Shown here piece after piece: positions 28,960 to 37,944 of a DNA stretch of 64,000 nt; the first letter of the stretch is position 1, and each line of letters begins with the position of its first letter. Position numbers and translations under genes: made by a program. The DNA comes from Nakamurella alba (GTDB lineage: Bacteria; Actinomycetota; Actinomycetes; Mycobacteriales; Nakamurellaceae): positions 372,001 to 436,000 of the forward strand of contig NZ_WLYK01000005.1 of NCBI RefSeq assembly GCF_009707545.1. Reading direction: 5' to 3'. The notes beneath the pieces are model-generated. The model did not search any database. It saw only the letters and a list, made by a program, of their open reading frames with translations, and was not told the origin of the DNA.

Positions 28960-29133
28960 CGGAACTGCCTTTCGACGGTGCCGGGCGGGGTGTCCGGCTG
29001 CTGAGAAGAACTCTGCCGCCCGACCCCCACCCGGCACATCGACGGAAGGTCCCGACCCCGGCCCGCCCGGATCCGACGAAAGTCGCACCCGCCGGCGACG
29101 GTTGCCCGATCCCCGGGCGGGCACCGGACCGGC

Positions 29134-29553
29134 GTGACCGACCTCGAACGTTTCGTCACCGCCCAGGGCGCCGGCGGCACGTACTTCCGAGCGGTCGCCG
29201 AGCTGCGCGCCGGCGACAAGCGAAGTCACTGGATGTGGTTCGTCTTCCCGCAGCTCGCCGGGCTGGGGATGAGCGCGATGTCGCAGCGGTACGCGATCGG
29301 GTCGCTCGCCGAGGCGAGGGAGTACCTGGACCACCCGGTGCTCGGCCCGCGGCTGGCGGAGTGCTGCGGGATCCTGCTCGACCTCGAGAACGTCACGGCA
29401 ACAGATGTTCTCGGCGGCATCGACGCGGTCAAGCTGCGGTCGTGCGCGACCCTGTTCCACCGCGCGGCGCCGGACCGACCGGAGTTCACCGGGATCCTGG
29501 AGAAGTACTTCGACGGTGAGCCCGACCCGGCGACGGATCAGCTGCTCCGCTGA
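29134..29553 (+). CDS. DUF1810-family protein
   Basis: A 139-residue protein with the family pattern: DLERFVTAQ, AELRAGDKRSHWMWFVFPQLAGLGMSAMSQRYAI, then SLAEAREYLDHPVLGPRL and LRSCATLFHRA. The SHWMWFVFPQ segment is diagnostic. Function is unknown; members are soluble, about 140 residues, and found across bacteria and fungi. GTG 29134 begins the conserved region. It converges on the EamA exporter with a 4-base gap. Confidence 0.9.
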   Translation: MTDLERFVTAQGAGGTYFRAVAELRAGDKRSHWMWFVFPQLAGLGMSAMSQRYAIGSLAEAREYLDHPVLGPRLAECCGILLDLENVTATDVLGGIDAVKLRSCATLFHRAAPDRPEFTGILEKYFDGEPDPATDQLLR

Positions 29554-29557
29554 CCGG

Positions 29558-30487
29558 TCAACTGCTCCCGCGCACGGCCGGTCGGCTGCGCAGCACCAGC
29601 ACCACGCCCACTGCGCTGACCGCGAGCCCGACCAGGCCCAGCACGCTGATCGGCTCGCCGAACATCAGGAACACCCAGAGCATCGTGGTCGGCGGGGTCA
29701 GGTAGAGCAGCGTGCTGACCACGGTCGCACCCTGGGTGCGGTTCACGAAGACGTACATGACGTACCCGCCGAGGCTGGCCAGCGCGAGCAGCCAGCCGAC
29801 GGCGACCCAGAACAGCCCGCCGGCCGGCGGTGCGACCTGACCGGCGAACGCGGCCGCGACGAACAGGATCACCCCGGTGATGACCGCCTGCATCGTGATG
29901 GTCGGGAACAGGTCCTCCGGCGGGTCCAGCCGCCGGGTCAGCACGGTGCCGATCGCCAGGCAGAGCATGCCGGCGGTCGGCAGCGCGTAGGCCCAGAGCG
30001 GGGTGCCGGTCTGCTGCAGATCCCCGGAGACGGCCAGCGCCACGCCACCCAGGCCGAGCAGCATGCCCAGCCACATCAGCGGCGTCGACCGCTCACCCAG
30101 CAGCCGGCCGGCCACCGTGGCCACCAGCAGCGGCTGCAGGGCGGCGATCAACGACGTCGTCCCGCCGTGCACGCCCTGCGTGACGCCCTCGAACACCAGG
30201 AACAGGTAGCCGACCTGGCTGAGCACCGCCAGCAGCGTCTGTCGGCCCCAGGCCCGCCACGAGGTGGGCAGCGGTTTGCGCAGGACCGCGGCCACGGTCA
30301 GCAGCAGGACGGCCAGCAGGGCGAACCGCCAGCCGAGCACGGTGAGCGGTGCTGCTCCGGCGCGGTGTGCGAGCTCCGCCCCGACGAACCCGGAGCTCCA
30401 CGTCACCACCAGCGCAACCGCCGCCAACGGCCCGGCGCGCCGGCCGAGCCGCTCCCGGAGCCGCACACGTTCTCCGGTGACAGACAT
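29558..30487 (-). CDS. EamA/DMT-family exporter
   Basis: A 309-residue integral membrane protein with ten predicted helices in two EamA repeats. Repeat 1 starts VALVVTWSSGFVGAELAHRAG; repeat 2 starts MLCLAIGTVLTRR. GERSTPLMWLGMLLGLGGVALAVSG and GEPISVLGLVGLAVSAVGVVLVLRSR are the repeat ends, typical of the drug/metabolite transporter superfamily. The substrate is not predictable. The ATG at 30487 is the family start; upstream in-frame residues are unrelated. It diverges from the antitoxin gene. Confidence 0.9.
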   Translation of the reverse strand: MSVTGERVRLRERLGRRAGPLAAVALVVTWSSGFVGAELAHRAGAAPLTVLGWRFALLAVLLLTVAAVLRKPLPTSWRAWGRQTLLAVLSQVGYLFLVFEGVTQGVHGGTTSLIAALQPLLVATVAGRLLGERSTPLMWLGMLLGLGGVALAVSGDLQQTGTPLWAYALPTAGMLCLAIGTVLTRRLDPPEDLFPTITMQAVITGVILFVAAAFAGQVAPPAGGLFWVAVGWLLALASLGGYVMYVFVNRTQGATVVSTLLYLTPPTTMLWVFLMFGEPISVLGLVGLAVSAVGVVLVLRSRPAVRGSS

Positions 30488-30540
30488 CGGCGACCACTCT
30501 AGATCGAGCGGGCTCCAGGAACGCACCGCGGCGCCATCGT

Positions 30541-30559
30541 GTGCTACGCGTGCTACGGT
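30541..30559 (+). promoter_or_regulatory. Antitoxin promoter with 9-bp direct repeat
   Basis: GTGCTACGC (30541) and GTGCTACGG (30550) form a tandem 9-bp repeat. The second contains TACGGT (30554-30559), a -10 box 7 bases before the antitoxin ATG. The repeat may be the operator for TA autorepression. Confidence 0.45.
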
Positions 30560-30565
30560 CGGTTC

Positions 30566-30817
30566 ATGGAGTCGATCAGTCAGCGTGACCTGCGCAATCG
30601 CAGCGGGGAGGTGCTTCGCGCTGTTGCATCCGGGGAGTCGTTCGTCGTGACGAACAACGGCCATCCGGTTGCGAGGGTCGTCCCGGTCGACGACACCGCC
30701 GCCGACCTTCGAGTCACCCGCCCAGCGGTCAGGAAGGGCGGTTTCGCCCGCCTTCGACGATTCGAGATTGCGATCGATACCTCCGACGTTCTCGACGAAC
30801 TCCGATCCGAGCGATGA
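30566..30817 (+). CDS. Phd/YefM-type antitoxin
   Basis: An 83-residue antitoxin. ISQRDLRNRSGEVLRAVASGESFVVTNNGHPVARVVP is the Phd/YefM N-terminal DNA-binding and dimerisation fold. The C-terminal half, with RKGGFARLRRFEI and a short acidic tail, is the likely toxin-neutralising part. The start is ATG 30566, 7 bases after a TACGGT box, so the message is predicted leaderless. It overlaps the PIN toxin gene by ATGA. The earlier in-frame GTG would run through the promoter repeat. Confidence 0.92.
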   Translation: MESISQRDLRNRSGEVLRAVASGESFVVTNNGHPVARVVPVDDTAADLRVTRPAVRKGGFARLRRFEIAIDTSDVLDELRSER

Positions 30818-31200
30818 CGACCTATTACCTCGACACATCCGCAGCTGCGAAGTTGCTGGTGAACGAAGCGGAATCGCAGGCGCTGGCGCTGTGGTCGGAT
30901 GGCGCTGATGTGGAGTTCGTGGCCATTCATCTGCTGGAGGCCGAGCTCCGTCGGTTCGCACTTCGTCTCGGGCTTCCCCAGAGCGCTGTCACCGAGATCC
31001 TCGATGCGGTGGTGCTGCACGACGTACCGCCCAGCATGTTCCGCGAAGCGGGGACTGTCGGGTCACCGCTGCTGCGGACTCTCGACGCGCTCCATCTGGT
31101 CGGAGCGATCAGGCTCGGAGTGCGCGCGGTCGTCACCTACGACGGGAGACTCGGAGAAGCCGCAGACCGGGCCGGCCTCGAGGTCATCGCACCTTCGTGA
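30814..31200 (+). CDS. vapC: PIN-domain ribonuclease toxin (VapC-like)
   Basis: A 128-residue toxin predicted to cleave RNA, often tRNA or rRNA, with Mg at a four-acid site. Acidic residues are D7 (YYLDTSAAAKLL), E42 (LLEAELRR), D91 (TLDALHLVGA) and D110 (VVTYDGRL). All are in place, so it should be active. It is translationally coupled to the antitoxin by a 4-base ATGA overlap. It ends 3 bases before the convergent SDR stop. The bases of this pair are somewhat less GC-biased at third positions than neighbouring genes, in keeping with mobility. Confidence 0.93.
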   Translation: MTTYYLDTSAAAKLLVNEAESQALALWSDGADVEFVAIHLLEAELRRFALRLGLPQSAVTEILDAVVLHDVPPSMFREAGTVGSPLLRTLDALHLVGAIRLGVRAVVTYDGRLGEAADRAGLEVIAPS

Positions 31201-31203
31201 ACC

Positions 31204-31887
31204 TCACCAGCCGAGGGTGAGGCCGTCCTCGGTGAAGGTGCCGGTCGGACCGTCCGGTCCGATGACGGCCAGCTGCACGACCGACCCGGCGCTCACCTCC
31301 ACCGGGCGGCCGGCGCTGTTGTCCATGCCGCCGAGTCCGGTGTCGGTGTAGCCCGGCTCGACGGCGTTGAACTTCACCTCCGGCACGGCGCGCGCGTACT
31401 GCACCGTCAGCATCGACACCGCCGACTTGCTGGCGCCGTAGACGATCGCCGACACGTGCGAGGCGGGCTTGGCCGGGTCGTGGTTGGCGGCGAAAGAGCC
31501 GAGCGCGCTGGAGATGTTCACGACGACCGGGTTCGCCGATCGCCGCAGCACCGGCAGCGCGGCCTCGGTGACCCGGACGACGCCGACGGCGTTGGTGTCG
31601 AACACCTGCAGCGCCTCGGGTCCGTTCAGTGCCCACAGCGCGATGCCGGCGTTGTTGACCAGTACGTCCAGCCCGCCCTCCTTGTCGACGAGATCCAGTG
31701 CAGCGGAGACGGAGTCGTCGTCGGTGACGTCGAGCTGCACGAACCGGGCACCGAGCTCGTCGGCCGCGGCCCGGCCGCGTGCCTCGTCCCGGGCGCCGAT
31801 CCAGACGGTGTGCCCGAGAGCGACGAGCTGGCGGGCGGTTTCCTTGCCGAGGCCCTTGTTGGCCCCGGTGATCAATGTGGTGGTCAT
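31204..31887 (-). CDS. Short-chain dehydrogenase/reductase
   Basis: A 227-residue SDR with TGANKGLGKETARQL (nucleotide loop), NNAG, Ser in NISSALGSF, and the YGASK catalytic pair. It is a classical SDR and probably NADPH-linked (R after the second strand: GARDEARG). ATG 31887 is chosen; the first residues of the longer frame are not conserved. A MmyB-type XRE regulator lies divergent across 112 bases, a common pairing in actinobacteria in which the regulator controls the SDR. Substrate unknown. Confidence 0.92.
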   Translation of the reverse strand: MTTTLITGANKGLGKETARQLVALGHTVWIGARDEARGRAAADELGARFVQLDVTDDDSVSAALDLVDKEGGLDVLVNNAGIALWALNGPEALQVFDTNAVGVVRVTEAALPVLRRSANPVVVNISSALGSFAANHDPAKPASHVSAIVYGASKSAVSMLTVQYARAVPEVKFNAVEPGYTDTGLGGMDNSAGRPVEVSAGSVVQLAVIGPDGPTGTFTEDGLTLGW

Positions 31888-31999
31888 GTCGTCCACCGTC
31901 GGCCGCCGCCGCGCCGACTGCCAGCAGCCCGGTTGTCATGGGACCAGCAGGGCCACCGTCACGCGGCCCGGTGCGGCACGACGGGTCCACACTGGTCGG

Positions 32000-32845
32000 A
32001 TGGGTTCCTGGGAGTTCGGCAACATGGTCCGGCGCCGCCGCGAGGGCGTCGCGCCGCAGACCGTCGGCCTGCCGGTCGGCACCCGCCGCCGGGCGACCGG
32101 ACTGCGTCGCGAGGAACTGGCCGGGCTCGCCGGCATCTCCACCGACTACCTGACCCGGCTCGAACAGGGCCGCGCCACGGCCCCGTCGACCCAAGTGATC
32201 GAGGCCCTGGCCAGGGCGTTGCGATTGCCCGACCAGGAGCGGGAGCTGCTGTTCCGACTCGCCGGCCACGTGGCACCCGGCCCGGGGATCGTGCCCACCC
32301 GGATCTCGGCCAGCGTGCAGCGGCTGCTCGACCGGTTGGCCCACACGCCGGTCGCCGTGTTCGACGCCTCGTTCGACCTGCTCGTGGCCAACGCGCCGTA
32401 CGACGCGTTGATGGGGGAAACCTCCGCCCTGCGCGGCCCGGAGCGGAACGCTGTGTGGCGCAACCTGGTCGGCCCGCGGAACCGGGTGGTGCACGTGGAG
32501 GCCGAGTTCGCCTCGCTGATCGCCCAGCAGGTCGCCGAGCTGCGGCGCACCGTCTCCCGCTACCCGGCCGACCGCCGGTTGCACCGGCTCGTCGACGGCC
32601 TGACCGCGGCGAGTCCGCGGTTCGCCGAGCTGTGGGCCGGCGCGGACCCGGTCACGCCGACGGAGCCCGCCCGGCGCAAGCGGATCGCCCACCCGTCGGT
32701 CGGCGAGCTCACGCTGGACTGCGACACCCTGCTGGTGGCCGGCGACGACCTCCGCATCATGATCTACACCGCCGAACCGGGCACCGAGGACGCGGAGAAG
32801 CTGGACCTGGCGATCGTTCTCGGTACGCAAGCGCTGACCGGCTGA
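32000..32845 (+). CDS. XRE-family regulator with MmyB-type ligand-binding domain
   Basis: A 281-residue regulator. The N-terminal HTH reads GTRRRATGLRREELAGLAGISTDYLTRLEQGRATAPSTQVIEALARAL. The PAS-like MmyB domain (about 105-275) contains PVAVFDASFDLLVANAPYDALMGE and LVHPSVGELTLDCDTLLV-like elements, as seen here (IAHPSVGELTLDCDT). MmyB-type domains bind fatty acids or other hydrophobic ligands. The ATG at 32000 lies 7 bases after CACACT, a weak -10, so it may also be leaderless. It diverges from the SDR gene and probably represses it. Confidence 0.92.
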   Translation: MGSWEFGNMVRRRREGVAPQTVGLPVGTRRRATGLRREELAGLAGISTDYLTRLEQGRATAPSTQVIEALARALRLPDQERELLFRLAGHVAPGPGIVPTRISASVQRLLDRLAHTPVAVFDASFDLLVANAPYDALMGETSALRGPERNAVWRNLVGPRNRVVHVEAEFASLIAQQVAELRRTVSRYPADRRLHRLVDGLTAASPRFAELWAGADPVTPTEPARRKRIAHPSVGELTLDCDTLLVAGDDLRIMIYTAEPGTEDAEKLDLAIVLGTQALTG

Positions 32846-33236
32846 CACCTCGAGTCGTTGTGCTGCCCCCGGACCACGCCGGCGAGCAGCACCGACCGAG
32901 CAGCACCCACACGGTGTGACCTTGCTTTCCCTCTGCTCGGCCCCGATGCCCGCCGGATGAGCGGAGCCTGTGCATCCTGCCGCCCCACGCGCGGCTGATC
33001 ACGCCGTTTCTGTCCGATCTGCGCACAAGAGTGTCCGAAGTGCTCGGTTGCAATCGAATCGGACCTGCCCTAGCTTTCGGTGAGGCTTGCCTTACCTGCT
33101 CCGTGGTGAGTCGATCCGGGCAGGTCGGCAGCGTGCAGTGCGTCGGGCACCGGCGCCGGCACCCGGCCGGTCACCACGAGCCCGGGCGAACGACAGCACC
33201 ACCGACGGCACCGCAGAAACGACACGAAAGGGAACC
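32846..33236. other. Upstream region of the iron-uptake operon
   Basis: This 391-base spacer has no gene. It contains the iron-box-like palindrome at 33076-33094 and a TAGCTT -10-like hexamer at 33071-33076 overlapping it, followed by a 142-base leader. GAAAGGGA lies close before the substrate-binding protein start. Confidence 0.6.
33076..33094. promoter_or_regulatory. IdeR/DmdR-type iron box
   Basis: TTCGGTGAGGCTTGCCTTA matches the actinobacterial iron box TTAGGTTAGGCTAACCTAA at 14 of 19 positions and keeps the AGGC...GCCT core. It overlaps the likely promoter of the siderophore-uptake operon, so Fe-bound IdeR/DmdR should repress it. Confidence 0.75.
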
Positions 33237-34388
33237 ATGTCCCGCGCGAAAGGACTGGCCGCATTCTCCGCGGCAGCGCTCCTCACCCTCGGCCTGACGG
33301 CCTGCTCCTCCTCGTCGGAGAGCTCGACCACCACCAGCACCGCCGCGACCTCCGCGGCCACGTCGGAATCGGCAGCGACGTCCGAGGCCCCGACCTCGAC
33401 GTCGGCCGCCTCCTCCTCGTCGGCCGGTTCTGCCGAGTCGTCTGTGTCCGGCAGCTCCTCGGCGAGCGGCGCTGCCTGGACCCCGATCACCATCGAGCAC
33501 GCGCTCGGTACCACCGTGATCGAGGAGAAGCCGGAGCGCATCGCCACGGTCCAGTGGGCCAACCACGAGGTGCCGCTGGCGCTGGGCATCGTCCCGGTCG
33601 GCATGGCCGCCGCGAACTTCGGTGACGACGACGGCGACGGGCTGCTGCCGTGGGTCGACGAGAAGCTGCAGGAGCTGGGCGCCGAGACCCCGGTGCTGTT
33701 CGACGAGACCGATGGCATCGACTTCGAGGGTGTCGCCGACACCGATCCTGACCTGATCCTGGCGTCCTACTCCGGGCTGACCCAGGAGGACTACGACACC
33801 CTCAGCGAGATCGCCCCGGTCGTCGCCTACCCGGAGACCGCCTGGGGCACCCCGTGGCGCGAGATGATCGAGATCTCCAGCACCGCCATGGGTATGCAGG
33901 CGGAGGGCGAGGCCCTGGTCGCCGAGCTCGAGGGTGACATCGCCGATGCGGCGGCCGCGCACCCGGAGATCGCCGGCAAGTCGGCGATGTTCCTGACCCA
34001 CGTGGATCCGACCGACCTGAGCCAGGTCAGCTTCTACACCACGCACGACACCCGGGCGAAGTTCTTCGAGGACCTCGGACTGACCACGCCGGAGAGCATC
34101 GCCACCGCCTCGGCCACCACCGACCAGTTCGCGCTGACCCAGAGTGCCGAACAGGCCGACGCTTTCGCCGATGTCGACATCATCGTGACCTACGGCGACC
34201 AGGAGCTGGTCGACACCCTCGAAGGCGACGCGCTGCTCTCGCAGATCCCGGCCGTGGCCAGCAACTCGATCGTTTTGCTGGAGAACAACCCGCTGGGGAC
34301 CGCGGCGAACCCGACCCCGCTGTCCATCTCCTACGTGCTCGACGACTACCTGGCGATGATCGACGAAGCGGCTGCCAAGCAGCAGTGA
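33237..34388 (+). CDS. Iron-siderophore ABC transporter substrate-binding lipoprotein
   Basis: A 383-residue FepB/FhuD-type binding protein. The signal peptide ends in the lipobox LTAC with Cys23. A Ser/Thr/Ala-rich linker (about 24-80) leads to the class III fold: ITIEHALGTTVIEEKPERIATVQW, then DLILASYSGLTQEDYDTLSEIAPVVAYP, and ALLSQIPAVASNSIVLLE. The domain shape fits ferric-siderophore capture outside the membrane; an acidic FGDDDGDGLLPWVDE stretch is present. GAAAGGGA precedes the ATG. It is first of four genes and overlaps the next by GTGA. The upstream iron box explains control. Confidence 0.95.
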   Translation: MSRAKGLAAFSAAALLTLGLTACSSSSESSTTTSTAATSAATSESAATSEAPTSTSAASSSSAGSAESSVSGSSSASGAAWTPITIEHALGTTVIEEKPERIATVQWANHEVPLALGIVPVGMAAANFGDDDGDGLLPWVDEKLQELGAETPVLFDETDGIDFEGVADTDPDLILASYSGLTQEDYDTLSEIAPVVAYPETAWGTPWREMIEISSTAMGMQAEGEALVAELEGDIADAAAAHPEIAGKSAMFLTHVDPTDLSQVSFYTTHDTRAKFFEDLGLTTPESIATASATTDQFALTQSAEQADAFADVDIIVTYGDQELVDTLEGDALLSQIPAVASNSIVLLENNPLGTAANPTPLSISYVLDDYLAMIDEAAAKQQ

Positions 34389-35458
34389 GCAAGCAGTCGG
34401 ACACGACCGCCACCACCGTCACCACGGTCGCATCAGCCGCCCCGGTCGCCGCAGTCCTGCGGCGGGCGGGGCGGCTCCGCGCCCTCTGGCTGCTGGTGAT
34501 GCTGGGCGTGGTGTTCGGTCTCGTGGTGCTGTCGGTGACCATCGGGTCCCGCAGCGTCCCGTGGTCGGACATCTTCGCCGCGTTCGGCGGTGGCCGGGAC
34601 GGCTTCGGCCAGGGAGCGGTCGCCAAGCGCATCCCGCGCACCCTGCTGGCCCTGCTGGCCGGCGCGGCCCTGGGCGTGGCGGGTGCGGTGATGCAGGGCG
34701 TCACCCGCAACCCGCTGGCCGACCCGGGCATCCTCGGCGTCAACACCGGCGCCTCGCTGTTCGTGGTGTGCGGCATCGCCTTCTTCGGCCTGTCCACCTC
34801 CACCGGGTTCATCTGGACGGCGATCGCCGGCGCGGCGGTCACCTCGGTGTTCGTCTACGCGGTCGGATCTCTCGGCCGTGGTGGGCCCACCCCGCTGAAG
34901 CTGGCGCTCGCCGGCGCGGCGACCTCGGCCGCCCTGGTGTCGTTCATGACCGCGGTGATCCTGCCCCGTGGCGACATCGCCGGCGGGATCCGGTCCTGGC
35001 AGATCGGCGGTGTCGGCGGCGGCACGTTCGCGAGCATCGGCACCGTGCTGCCGTTCCTGGTCGTCGGGTTCGTGGTCTGCCTGCTCTCCTCGCGCGGGCT
35101 CAACTCGCTGGCGCTCGGCGACGAACTGGCCGCCGGGCTGGGGGAGCGCGTCGCGGTGACCCGCGCCGCGGCCTCGGTCGGTGCGGTCGTGCTCTGCGGC
35201 GCCGCGACCGCTGTGTGCGGTCCGATCGCCTTCGTCGGGCTGGTCGTCCCGCACGCCTGCCGGCTGCTGGTCGGCGTGGATCACCGCTGGCTGCTGCCGT
35301 TCTCGGCGCTCGGCGGCGCCGCACTGCTGACCGCCGCCGACGTCGTCGGCCGGGTGCTCACCCCGCCCACCGAGATCGACGTCGGCATCATCACCGCGAT
35401 CGTCGGTGCCCCGTTCTTCATCTGGATCGTCCGTCGGCAGAAGGTGCGTGCGCTGTGA
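34385..35458 (+). CDS. FecCD-family iron-siderophore permease 1
   Basis: A 357-residue polytopic permease of the BtuC/FecCD family with about ten helices. RIPRTLLALLAGAALGVAGAVMQGVTRNPLADPGILGVNTGA is the diagnostic stretch (positions about 78-120), and VCGPIAFVGLVVPHACRLLVG is the coupling-helix region that contacts the ATPase. The GTG overlaps the binding-protein stop, so translation is coupled. It forms a heterodimeric channel with permease 2. Confidence 0.95.
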   Translation: MSKQSDTTATTVTTVASAAPVAAVLRRAGRLRALWLLVMLGVVFGLVVLSVTIGSRSVPWSDIFAAFGGGRDGFGQGAVAKRIPRTLLALLAGAALGVAGAVMQGVTRNPLADPGILGVNTGASLFVVCGIAFFGLSTSTGFIWTAIAGAAVTSVFVYAVGSLGRGGPTPLKLALAGAATSAALVSFMTAVILPRGDIAGGIRSWQIGGVGGGTFASIGTVLPFLVVGFVVCLLSSRGLNSLALGDELAAGLGERVAVTRAAASVGAVVLCGAATAVCGPIAFVGLVVPHACRLLVGVDHRWLLPFSALGGAALLTAADVVGRVLTPPTEIDVGIITAIVGAPFFIWIVRRQKVRAL

Positions 35459-36516
35459 CCGCCGTCCTGCCCACCGAGGAGCGGATCGCCGCCACCGCGG
35501 CTGATCTCGCCCGGTCCCGACACCGCCGCGGACTGCGCCGCCGGGTGATGATCACCGTGATGTCGGTGCTGATCCTGGTGACCTTCGCCTGCTCGCTGAT
35601 GTTCGGCAAGACCTTCTACCCGCCGTCCGACGTCATCCGGATCATCCTCGGCCAGGACGTCCCGGACGCGAACTTCACCGTCGGCCGGCTCCGCCTGCCG
35701 CGGGCGGTGCTGGCGGTCATTGCCGGGATGTGTTTCGGGCTGGGCGGTATCACCTTCCAGACCATGCTGCGCAACCCGCTGGCCAGTCCGGACATCATCG
35801 GCATCAGCGCCGGCGCCAGCGCCGCAGCGGCGTTCGCGATCGTCATCCTCGGGTTCGACGGGCCGACCGTGTCGGTGCTGGCCATCGCGGCCGGGCTGGC
35901 GGTGGCGCTGCTGGTCTACCTGCTGTCCTACCGGGGCGGTGTGGCCGGCACCCGGCTGGTCCTGATCGGCATCGGCATGGCGGCGATGCTCGACAGCATC
36001 ATCAACTACGTGCTGACCAAGGCCGGCCAGTGGGACCTGCCGGAGGTGCTGCGCTGGCTGACCGGCAGCCTCAACGGAGTCGGCTGGAACCGTGTGGTGC
36101 CGGTGCTTCTCGCGCTGCTGGTGCTCGGCCCGGTGCTGCTTGGCCGCACCCGGAACCTGGCGGCGCTGCAGCTCGGTGACGACACCGCCGCCGCCCTCGG
36201 GGTCCGGCTGGACCGCACCCGGCTGACCGTCATCGTCGCCGCCGTCGGGCTGATCGCCTTCGCCACCGCCGCCGCCGGGCCGATCGCATTCGTCGCCTTC
36301 CTGTCCGGTCCGATCGCCGCCCGGATCATCGGCACCGGGCGGTCCCTGCTGATCCCGGCCGCCCTGGTCGGCGCGCTGCTGGTGTCGGTCGCCGACTTCG
36401 CCGGCCAGTACCTGCTCGGCACCCGCTTCCCGGTCGGCGTCGTCACCGGTGTGCTGGGCGCGCCCTACCTCGTCTACCTGATCATCCGCACCAACCGCGG
36501 GGGAGGGTCCCTGTGA
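35455..36516 (+). CDS. FecCD-family iron-siderophore permease 2
   Basis: A 353-residue partner permease. It shows VGRLRLPRAVLAVIAGMCFGLGGITFQTMLRNPLASPDIIGISAGASAAA, the same element as permease 1, and the coupling region AAGPIAFVAFLSGPIAARI. The start is GTG 35455 overlapping the previous stop (GTGA); the longer upstream frame is a shadow of permease 1. The basic N-terminus (RSRHRRGLRRRV) is cytoplasmic. The gene overlaps the ATPase gene by four bases. Confidence 0.95.
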   Translation: MTAVLPTEERIAATAADLARSRHRRGLRRRVMITVMSVLILVTFACSLMFGKTFYPPSDVIRIILGQDVPDANFTVGRLRLPRAVLAVIAGMCFGLGGITFQTMLRNPLASPDIIGISAGASAAAAFAIVILGFDGPTVSVLAIAAGLAVALLVYLLSYRGGVAGTRLVLIGIGMAAMLDSIINYVLTKAGQWDLPEVLRWLTGSLNGVGWNRVVPVLLALLVLGPVLLGRTRNLAALQLGDDTAAALGVRLDRTRLTVIVAAVGLIAFATAAAGPIAFVAFLSGPIAARIIGTGRSLLIPAALVGALLVSVADFAGQYLLGTRFPVGVVTGVLGAPYLVYLIIRTNRGGGSL

Positions 36517-37328
36517 CCACCGAGCACACGCTGGCCATCGAGAACCTGACCGTCGGCTACGGCGACCGGTCCGTCATCGAACATCTCGACCTCCGCATCC
36601 CGCCGGGCCGGGTCACCGCGATCGTCGGTGCCAACGCCTGCGGGAAATCGACGCTGCTGCGGTCGATGTCGCGCCTGCTGGCGCCGCAGGCCGGGCGGGT
36701 GGTGCTGGACGGCAAGGAGGTGCACCGGATGCCGGCGAAGGAGCTGGCCCGCACCATGGGCCTGCTGCCGCAGTCGCCGATCGCACCGGAGGGCATCACC
36801 GTCGCCGACCTGGTCGGCCGCGGCCGGCACCCGCACCACGGGATCATGTCCCGCTGGAGCAAGGACGACGACCTCGCGGTCGCCGAGGCGCTGGAAGCGA
36901 CGCACACCGCGGAGCTGGCCGAGCGGGCGGTCGACGAGCTGTCCGGCGGTCAGCGGCAACGGGTCTGGATCGCGATGGCGCTGGCCCAGCACACCGATCT
37001 GCTGCTGCTGGACGAGCCGACCACCTTCCTCGACGTCAGCCATCAGATCGAGGTCCTCGACCTGCTCACCGATCTCAACGCCACCCGCGGCACGACGATC
37101 GTGATGGTGCTGCACGACCTGAACCTCGCCGCCCGCTACGCCGACCAGCTCATCGCCCTGGCCGATGGCGGCCTGCACGCCGCCGGCGACCCGGCCGAGG
37201 TGCTCACCGCCGACTGCGTGCGCGCGGTGTTCGGACTGGAGAGCCAGGTGATCCCCGACCCGGTCTCCGGCAAACCGCTGATGCTGCCCATCGGCCGGCA
37301 CCACGTCACCGTGCCGGTCACCGCCTGA
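36513..37328 (+). CDS. Iron-siderophore ABC transporter ATPase
   Basis: A 271-residue ATP-binding subunit. Walker A is GANACGKST, the Q-loop LLPQSP, the signature ELSGGQRQRVWIAMAL, Walker B LLLLDEPTTFLD and the H-loop MVLHDLN. All motifs are intact. It sits last of four overlapping genes and powers import through the two FecCD permeases. The operon has no siderophore synthetase or esterase gene, so it may scavenge foreign siderophores. Confidence 0.96.
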   Translation: MTTEHTLAIENLTVGYGDRSVIEHLDLRIPPGRVTAIVGANACGKSTLLRSMSRLLAPQAGRVVLDGKEVHRMPAKELARTMGLLPQSPIAPEGITVADLVGRGRHPHHGIMSRWSKDDDLAVAEALEATHTAELAERAVDELSGGQRQRVWIAMALAQHTDLLLLDEPTTFLDVSHQIEVLDLLTDLNATRGTTIVMVLHDLNLAARYADQLIALADGGLHAAGDPAEVLTADCVRAVFGLESQVIPDPVSGKPLMLPIGRHHVTVPVTA

Positions 37329-37369
37329 GCGGCCGATGAGTTCAGGTCGCAGTCGGAGTCGGTACCGGT

Positions 37370-37900
37370 ATGCGACCACTGATCCTGAAGATGGAGATGA
37401 CCGTCGACGGCTTCGTCGGGCAGCCGGACGAGGAGCCGGGCTGGCCGGTGGAGTACTTCGACGACGAGCTGACCGCGTACATGGTCGACCTGCTGTCCAC
37501 GGCCGGGGTGCACGCGATGGGCCGGGTGTCGTACGAGGGGATGGCACCGCACTGGATGACCTCCACCGAACCGATCGCGGCGCCGATGAACGACATCCCG
37601 AAGGCCGTGTTCTCCCGGACGCTGGAGCGCGGCGAGTGGCCTGAGACCACGGTCTACAGCGATCTGGAGGCCGGCATCGCCGAGCTGAAGGCGCAGGACG
37701 GCGGGCCGGTCATCGCCCACGCCGGCGCCGGTTTCGCACAGCAGCTCACCCGGCTCGGCCTGATCGACGAGTACCGCCTCACCGTCCACCCGCTGGCGTT
37801 CGGTGACGGCTTCCCGCTGTTCGGCGGCCCGGTCGGGCTGCAGCTGCAGGATGTCCGTCGCTTCCCGCGCGGCAGCGTCGCCTACACCTACACCGCGTGA
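37370..37900 (+). CDS. RibD C-terminal-domain / dihydrofolate reductase-like protein
   Basis: A 176-residue protein of the RibD_C group: RPLILKMEMTVDGFVG, VHAMGRVSYEGMAPHW, PKAVFSRTLERGEW, VIAHAGAGFAQQLTRLGLIDEYRLTVHPLAFGDGFPLF. The GRxSYE and EYRLTVHPLAFGDG elements are characteristic of NADPH-binding reductases of this group. The true substrate is unknown; it stands alone with no riboflavin genes near. It is 41 bases after the iron operon on the same strand. Confidence 0.9.
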   Translation: MRPLILKMEMTVDGFVGQPDEEPGWPVEYFDDELTAYMVDLLSTAGVHAMGRVSYEGMAPHWMTSTEPIAAPMNDIPKAVFSRTLERGEWPETTVYSDLEAGIAELKAQDGGPVIAHAGAGFAQQLTRLGLIDEYRLTVHPLAFGDGFPLFGGPVGLQLQDVRRFPRGSVAYTYTA

Positions 37901-37944
37901 GTCGTCCGGGCTGAACAGTCCGCGGACCGGGAACAGGAGGACCC

